Shown here in pieces: positions 30,927 through 34,691 of a stretch of 34,691 bases of DNA. The DNA is taken from assembly GCA_030528445.1 (NCBI GenBank), contig JAUMYV010000019.1, forward strand, positions 1 to 34,691, written 5' to 3'. Below the pieces are notes generated by a model. The model did not search any database and had not been told where the DNA came from. It saw only the letters and a list, made by a program, of their open reading frames with translations. A program made the translations under genes and the position numbers. Source of the stretch: Porphyromonadaceae bacterium. GTDB lineage: Bacteria; Bacteroidota; Bacteroidia; Bacteroidales; Porphyromonadaceae. Within the stretch, counting starts at the first letter, position 1. Each line of letters opens with the position of its first letter.

Positions 30927-32726
30927 ATGTCGGGAAATTATATTGTATCAGCTCGTAAGTATCGTCCAGATAGCTTCGCTACGATCGTCGGGCAGGAAGC
31001 TATGTCTGCCACCCTGCGCACAGCCGTGCTCTCGGGTAAGACGGCGCATGCCTATCTCTTCTGTGGCCCGCGTGGCGTCGGGAAGACTACCGCTGCGCGC
31101 GTTCTGGCCAAAACGATCAACTGCACCAATCTAAGTGCAGAGGGGGAAGCGTGCAATCGGTGCGAGAGTTGCAGAGCATTCGAGGAGCAGCGTTCGTTCA
31201 ATATCTTCGAGCTTGATGCAGCCTCCAACAATAGCGTAGAGGACATCCGTACCCTTACGGAGCAGGTGGCCATGCCGCCAGCCTTGGGTCGCTACAAAGT
31301 GTACATCATCGACGAGGTGCATATGCTCTCTCAAGCTGCATTCAATGCTTTCCTCAAAACCCTAGAGGAGCCACCGAGCTATGCGATATTCATCTTGGCG
31401 ACGACGGAGAAGCACAAGATCCTCCCCACGATTCTCTCGCGTTGCCAGATCTATGACTTTCGGCGTATCACAGTACTTGATATTGCTCAGCATCTGCGCT
31501 ACGTAGCTACAAGCGAAGGGATAGAGGCCGAGGAGGCTGCTCTAGGACTGATTGCCGAGAAAGCCGATGGGGGGATGCGTGATGCGCTCTCGATGTTTGA
31601 CCGCATTGCCAGTTTCTCTGCTGGCCATATTACCTACGCCAATGCCTTGGAGAGCCTCAATGTGCTCGACCATACAGCCTATAGACAGCTCCTAGAGACA
31701 ATCCTAGCCGGTAACTACCGGGCACTGCTTGTTTCGCTAGACCAAATATTGGCCCGTGGCTTCGACGGACAAATCATTCTCTCGGGACTGGCTACATTCT
31801 TGAGGGATCTATTGGTCGCCCAGTACCCCGAAACGCTCCCGCTACTGGAGAAGCCCACAAGTGTGGCAGCACTCTACCAAGAGTTGGCCTCTCGTACACC
31901 TACGGTTGCACTTCATCAAGGCCTCAAAGTGCTGATGCAAGCCGACCAGCAGTATCGGTCGGCGACGAATAAGAGACTGCTGGTGGAGCTTAGCCTGCTC
32001 AACTTAATTAGCCTATTTCGTAGCCCAGAGGTGCAACCAGCCGCATCGACACGGCCTCAAACCCCTGTCACGACACAAGTACAGCCTCAGTCGGCTGCTC
32101 CAGCCTCCATGACAAGTGAGCATCGAGCCGCTAGTGCGCAGCCTCAGCCTCCTCGGATGGCCGCAGAGCCTGCTTCGTCCCGAGAGCCGTTGGCGCATCC
32201 AGAGCCTGCTCCCCAAGTCGCCAAGCCCGTAGTCTCTCCTCTAGACGAGGAGCTCCGTGAGGGCAGGCAGCGTTTCCGTGGTCTTAAGTCCCGCTCGCAG
32301 AGGTTGCAGAGCCATGCCTCGGTAGAGCCGAGAGAAGAAGAGGTTTCGGCGCGTGAGGGATTCGACGAGGTGATGCTGCAGAGGGCTTGGATGCAGTTCG
32401 TCAGCCAAGAGCTGGAGGAGGACAAGGTAATCTGTCGCAACATCATGCAGCAAGAGCTCCCTCGCCTAGTAGCGCCACATATTGCAGAGGTTGCCATCGT
32501 AGACTCATCCGCCGTTATGGAACCTATCCAGAGGGAGCTCCCACGCATACAGGCCTATCTGCGCCGCGCTCTGCGTCATGGTGCTATTGAGGTGCGCATA
32601 CGAGCCAAGGCGGAGCATGAGCAAGCTTTCTTGCCTACCACGTCTCAAGACAAGTACGAGCATCTCAAGAAGCTCAATCCGAATGTTGAGAAACTCCGCG
32701 ATACACTCAAACTCCGCCTGCTCTAG
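30927..32726 (+). CDS. dnaX: DNA polymerase III subunit gamma/tau
   Basis: This is the 599-residue AAA+ clamp-loader ATPase of the replisome. Walker A is G47PRGVGKT54. The zinc site is C66, C76, C79 and C82. Walker B is DEVH (129-132), and the SRC sensor-1/arginine-finger motif is S171-R-C173. A proline/glutamine/alanine-rich linker (about 370-450) separates the clamp-loader part from the tau-type C-terminal domain. I see no strong slippery sequence for a programmed gamma frameshift. It starts a tight operon: yaaA begins 3 nt after its stop. Confidence 0.97.
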   Translation: MSGNYIVSARKYRPDSFATIVGQEAMSATLRTAVLSGKTAHAYLFCGPRGVGKTTAARVLAKTINCTNLSAEGEACNRCESCRAFEEQRSFNIFELDAASNNSVEDIRTLTEQVAMPPALGRYKVYIIDEVHMLSQAAFNAFLKTLEEPPSYAIFILATTEKHKILPTILSRCQIYDFRRITVLDIAQHLRYVATSEGIEAEEAALGLIAEKADGGMRDALSMFDRIASFSAGHITYANALESLNVLDHTAYRQLLETILAGNYRALLVSLDQILARGFDGQIILSGLATFLRDLLVAQYPETLPLLEKPTSVAALYQELASRTPTVALHQGLKVLMQADQQYRSATNKRLLVELSLLNLISLFRSPEVQPAASTRPQTPVTTQVQPQSAAPASMTSEHRAASAQPQPPRMAAEPASSREPLAHPEPAPQVAKPVVSPLDEELREGRQRFRGLKSRSQRLQSHASVEPREEEVSAREGFDEVMLQRAWMQFVSQELEEDKVICRNIMQQELPRLVAPHIAEVAIVDSSAVMEPIQRELPRIQAYLRRALRHGAIEVRIRAKAEHEQAFLPTTSQDKYEHLKKLNPNVEKLRDTLKLRLL

Positions 32727-32729
32727 CAT

Positions 32730-33506
32730 ATGGTCAGTATTATTTCCCCTGCCAAAACTTTTGCCACCAAAGTCAAGAAAGGCACTTATACGCCCGATCT
32801 TACCCAGCCTCAATTCATAGAAGCAAGTCGCCCCATCGTAGAGGCAACACTTGCCTTGGACAAGGCGTGTATGGTCAAGCAGTTTAGCCTTAGTCCCAAG
32901 AAGGCAGATGAGGCCTATCGGGACTGGCGAGCATTCATCTCGAGCACGACGCAAGACGCGCCAACGCTGCAGCTGTACTCGGGCATGGTGTTTAAGAAGA
33001 TTGACTCTGCGAGCTTCTGCGCCTCTGACTGGCTCTGGGCAAACGAACATCTACTCGTCTGCTCGTTCGTCTATGGGCTACTCCTGCCCACGGACGGCAT
33101 TAGAGCCTACCGTATGGAGGGATCGGCAGACCTCGGCTGGGATAGAGAAGAGAGTGTTTTTGAGTACTGGCGAGATCAGCTGACGCCTTGGCTCATCAGC
33201 CGTGTACAAGCCTCGGGAGGAACCTTGTTTTACTTGGCTAGTGAGGAGATGAAGCAGCTCTTTCATTGGGCAGAGGTCGAGCGAAGTATTCGGGTTATTA
33301 GTCCGCGCTTCATCACCAGAGAGCCTTCGGGCAAACTCAAACAGATCGTCATCTATACCAAGATGGCACGAGGTGCGATGGTACGCCACATCATACAGAA
33401 TAGGATAGAAGACCCAGAGAAGCTCAGAGAATTTTCGCCAGAGGGCTTCGTATACTCAGGAGAACTCAGTCGGGGCGATGAATGGGTTTATATTCTAGAG
33501 CAGTAA
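32730..33506 (+). CDS. yaaA: Peroxide stress protein YaaA (UPF0246/DUF328)
   Basis: This is a 258-residue cytosolic DNA-binding protein that in E. coli limits free iron and protects DNA under hydrogen peroxide stress. The family start (MVSIISPAKTF), the central LYSGMVFKKID (YxGxVYxxL-like) and KMARGAMVRHII (K-x-A-R-G-x-M) motifs are present, and the length is standard. It lies 3 nt after dnaX and 18 nt before mltG, so it is part of the same transcript. Confidence 0.93.
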   Translation: MVSIISPAKTFATKVKKGTYTPDLTQPQFIEASRPIVEATLALDKACMVKQFSLSPKKADEAYRDWRAFISSTTQDAPTLQLYSGMVFKKIDSASFCASDWLWANEHLLVCSFVYGLLLPTDGIRAYRMEGSADLGWDREESVFEYWRDQLTPWLISRVQASGGTLFYLASEEMKQLFHWAEVERSIRVISPRFITREPSGKLKQIVIYTKMARGAMVRHIIQNRIEDPEKLREFSPEGFVYSGELSRGDEWVYILEQ

Positions 33507-33524
33507 TCAGCAAAATTTGATGTT

Positions 33525-34628
33525 ATGGGAAGAAAAATTAGTGTAGCAACCTATCAAAGGCTCAATGGGAGTAGCTATGGTAGGGGTTATCATGGCGGTA
33601 AACGCTCGCGCTGGTGGCTGTGGGTCATTCTGCTTGTCGTGCTAGCTCTAGTAGGTGCTGGCTTCTGGGTATATCGGCTGTATCAAGCTCCTGTGGGGCG
33701 GCATACCCAGACGGTCTACCTGCTCATTGACCGAGACGATACTCCGGAGGACGTGCGTAGGCAAATCCACAAAAAGATCTGGCCGACGCGCCCCAATGTC
33801 TTCGACTTCTTTTGGTCTTGGCGCAAGGTGGACGAGCATCTACGCACAGGGCGCTATGCCGTTCCCCCAGAGGTGACGACAGACGAGTTCATGAGCATTC
33901 TCATATCGGGTAATCAGGCTCCTGTAGACGTTCCTCTACTTGGGATACGTACCGAGGCCGAGCTCATCGGCCAACTAGACAAACATTTGATGCTTGACTC
34001 GGCCGAGCTCGTCGGGTTCTTCCAGGACAGCGTAGCCCTAGCTAGGCAAGGGGTGGATCGAGAGCAGGCTCGTAGCCTATTCCTTGCTCGGCACTATACA
34101 CTAGAGTGGGATATCAGTTTGCCAGCATTGGTAGATACGATCCTGCATCAGCATCAGACCTTCTGGACGGCCGAGCGCAAAGCTCTAGCCGATAGCCTTG
34201 GGCTCAGCCAGAGTGATGTATCGGCACTAGCTGCGATACTAGAGGAGGAGTCGAGCAAGCCAGACGAATATAGCCGTATAGCAGGGCTCTATATCAATCG
34301 CCTGCGCAAGGGTATGCCGCTACAGAGCGATCCGACTATTAAGTTCGCGCTCGGAGATTTCTCGCTCAGACGTATCCTATACGAACACTTGGAGGTAGCT
34401 TCGCCCTACAACACGTACAGAAACGTGGGGCTAACCCCTGGGCCAATACGCCTGGTGCGTCCAAGCAGTCTAGATGCCGTCCTGCAGGCGGAGCAGCACA
34501 ATTACCTCTACATGGTCGCCAAGGATGATTTCTCTGGCTACCACAACTTCGCTGCAGACTATGCAACGCATCTGCGCAATGCCCGCCTCTACCAGCAAGA
34601 ACTCAATAGACGTGGAATCAAGAAATGA
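33525..34628 (+). CDS. mltG: Endolytic murein transglycosylase MltG
   Basis: This is a 367-residue inner-membrane enzyme that cuts nascent peptidoglycan strands and ends their elongation. A basic N-terminus (1-30) precedes one membrane span (about 31-52). A LysM-like periplasmic segment (about 60-135) follows, then the YceG catalytic domain with E240 in AILEEES, which aligns with the catalytic Glu of E. coli MltG (VEKET). The following INRLRKGMPLQSDPT, SPYNTYRN and GLTPGPI blocks are all conserved. The length is close to usual. It is the last gene of the dnaX-yaaA-mltG operon within the window. Confidence 0.96.
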   Translation: MGRKISVATYQRLNGSSYGRGYHGGKRSRWWLWVILLVVLALVGAGFWVYRLYQAPVGRHTQTVYLLIDRDDTPEDVRRQIHKKIWPTRPNVFDFFWSWRKVDEHLRTGRYAVPPEVTTDEFMSILISGNQAPVDVPLLGIRTEAELIGQLDKHLMLDSAELVGFFQDSVALARQGVDREQARSLFLARHYTLEWDISLPALVDTILHQHQTFWTAERKALADSLGLSQSDVSALAAILEEESSKPDEYSRIAGLYINRLRKGMPLQSDPTIKFALGDFSLRRILYEHLEVASPYNTYRNVGLTPGPIRLVRPSSLDAVLQAEQHNYLYMVAKDDFSGYHNFAADYATHLRNARLYQQELNRRGIKK

Positions 34629-34660
34629 GAGCGTAATGTTTTCTAATTCAATTAATTATA

Positions 34661-34679
34661 CCCCCCCCCCACCCCCCCC
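34661..34679 (+). repeat. C10-A-C8 tract at the right edge
   Basis: Ten Cs (34661-34670), one A, then eight Cs (34672-34679) follow an A+T-rich segment 33 nt after mltG. On the other strand this is a G8-T-G10 run. It could be a contingency tract in the promoter or start of a gene beyond the window, which I cannot see. Confidence 0.8.
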
Positions 34680-34691
34680 ACCTATTTCTGG

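Overview
The window looks like chromosomal DNA from a Bacteroidota bacterium, most likely Porphyromonas or a close relative. Four things point this way. There is a SusC/SusD pair. A secreted glycosidase ends in a type IX secretion (T9SS) sorting domain. One protein fuses a CCDC81-type HU domain to a SPOR domain. Several genes follow Bacteroidota-type promoters (TTTG, about 19-20 nt, then TAnnTTTG) with little Shine-Dalgarno signal. I could not search databases, so the genus is an inference.

Layout. Positions 1-9710 are mostly housekeeping genes on the + strand: a YqhD/BDH-type iron-dependent alcohol dehydrogenase, an HU-SPOR membrane protein, QueG, a hotdog thioesterase, MutS (followed by a strong terminator), exonuclease III, and a 756-residue protein with TPR-like repeats and a C-terminal SUFU-like domain. 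Positions 9819-14128 hold a phosphoethanolamine-transferase-like membrane enzyme (- strand), a beta-barrel protein, a lipoprotein and a 52-residue membrane peptide. A 17-bp perfect hairpin ends this block on both sides. Positions 14217-23116 (- strand) are a compact susC-susD-GH85 operon, which reads as a host N-glycan harvesting locus with a T9SS-secreted endo-beta-N-acetylglucosaminidase. A gene-poor 1.36 kb stretch follows, then uvrC and dtd.

Positions 26900-30820 are the most interesting part: an A+T-richer surface-glycan island between dtd and the dnaX-yaaA-mltG operon. It encodes a GT32-type glycosyltransferase, a CMP-sialic acid synthetase fused to an SGNH domain (NeuA type), and a GT52 (Lst-like) sialyltransferase. 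The GT32 gene is split by a G10 tract: the start lies in one frame and the body in another, and nine Gs would restore one 317-codon gene behind a near-perfect promoter. The neuA gene carries an in-frame G9 tract at the start of its SGNH domain. Gain or loss of one G there gives an immediate stop, which leaves the synthetase domain intact and would probably be polar on the overlapping sialyltransferase gene. Together this looks like a two-switch, phase-variable sialoglycan mimicry module. A third long tract (C10-A-C8) lies at the right edge of the window.

A working model: GH85 and SusCD take up host N-glycan material, and free sialic acid (scavenged, or made elsewhere in the genome) is activated by NeuA and placed on surface glycan by the GT52 enzyme. 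Homopolymer slippage would vary the result. No sialic acid biosynthesis gene (neuB/neuC) is visible here. I saw no tRNA, rRNA, CRISPR array or insertion sequence.
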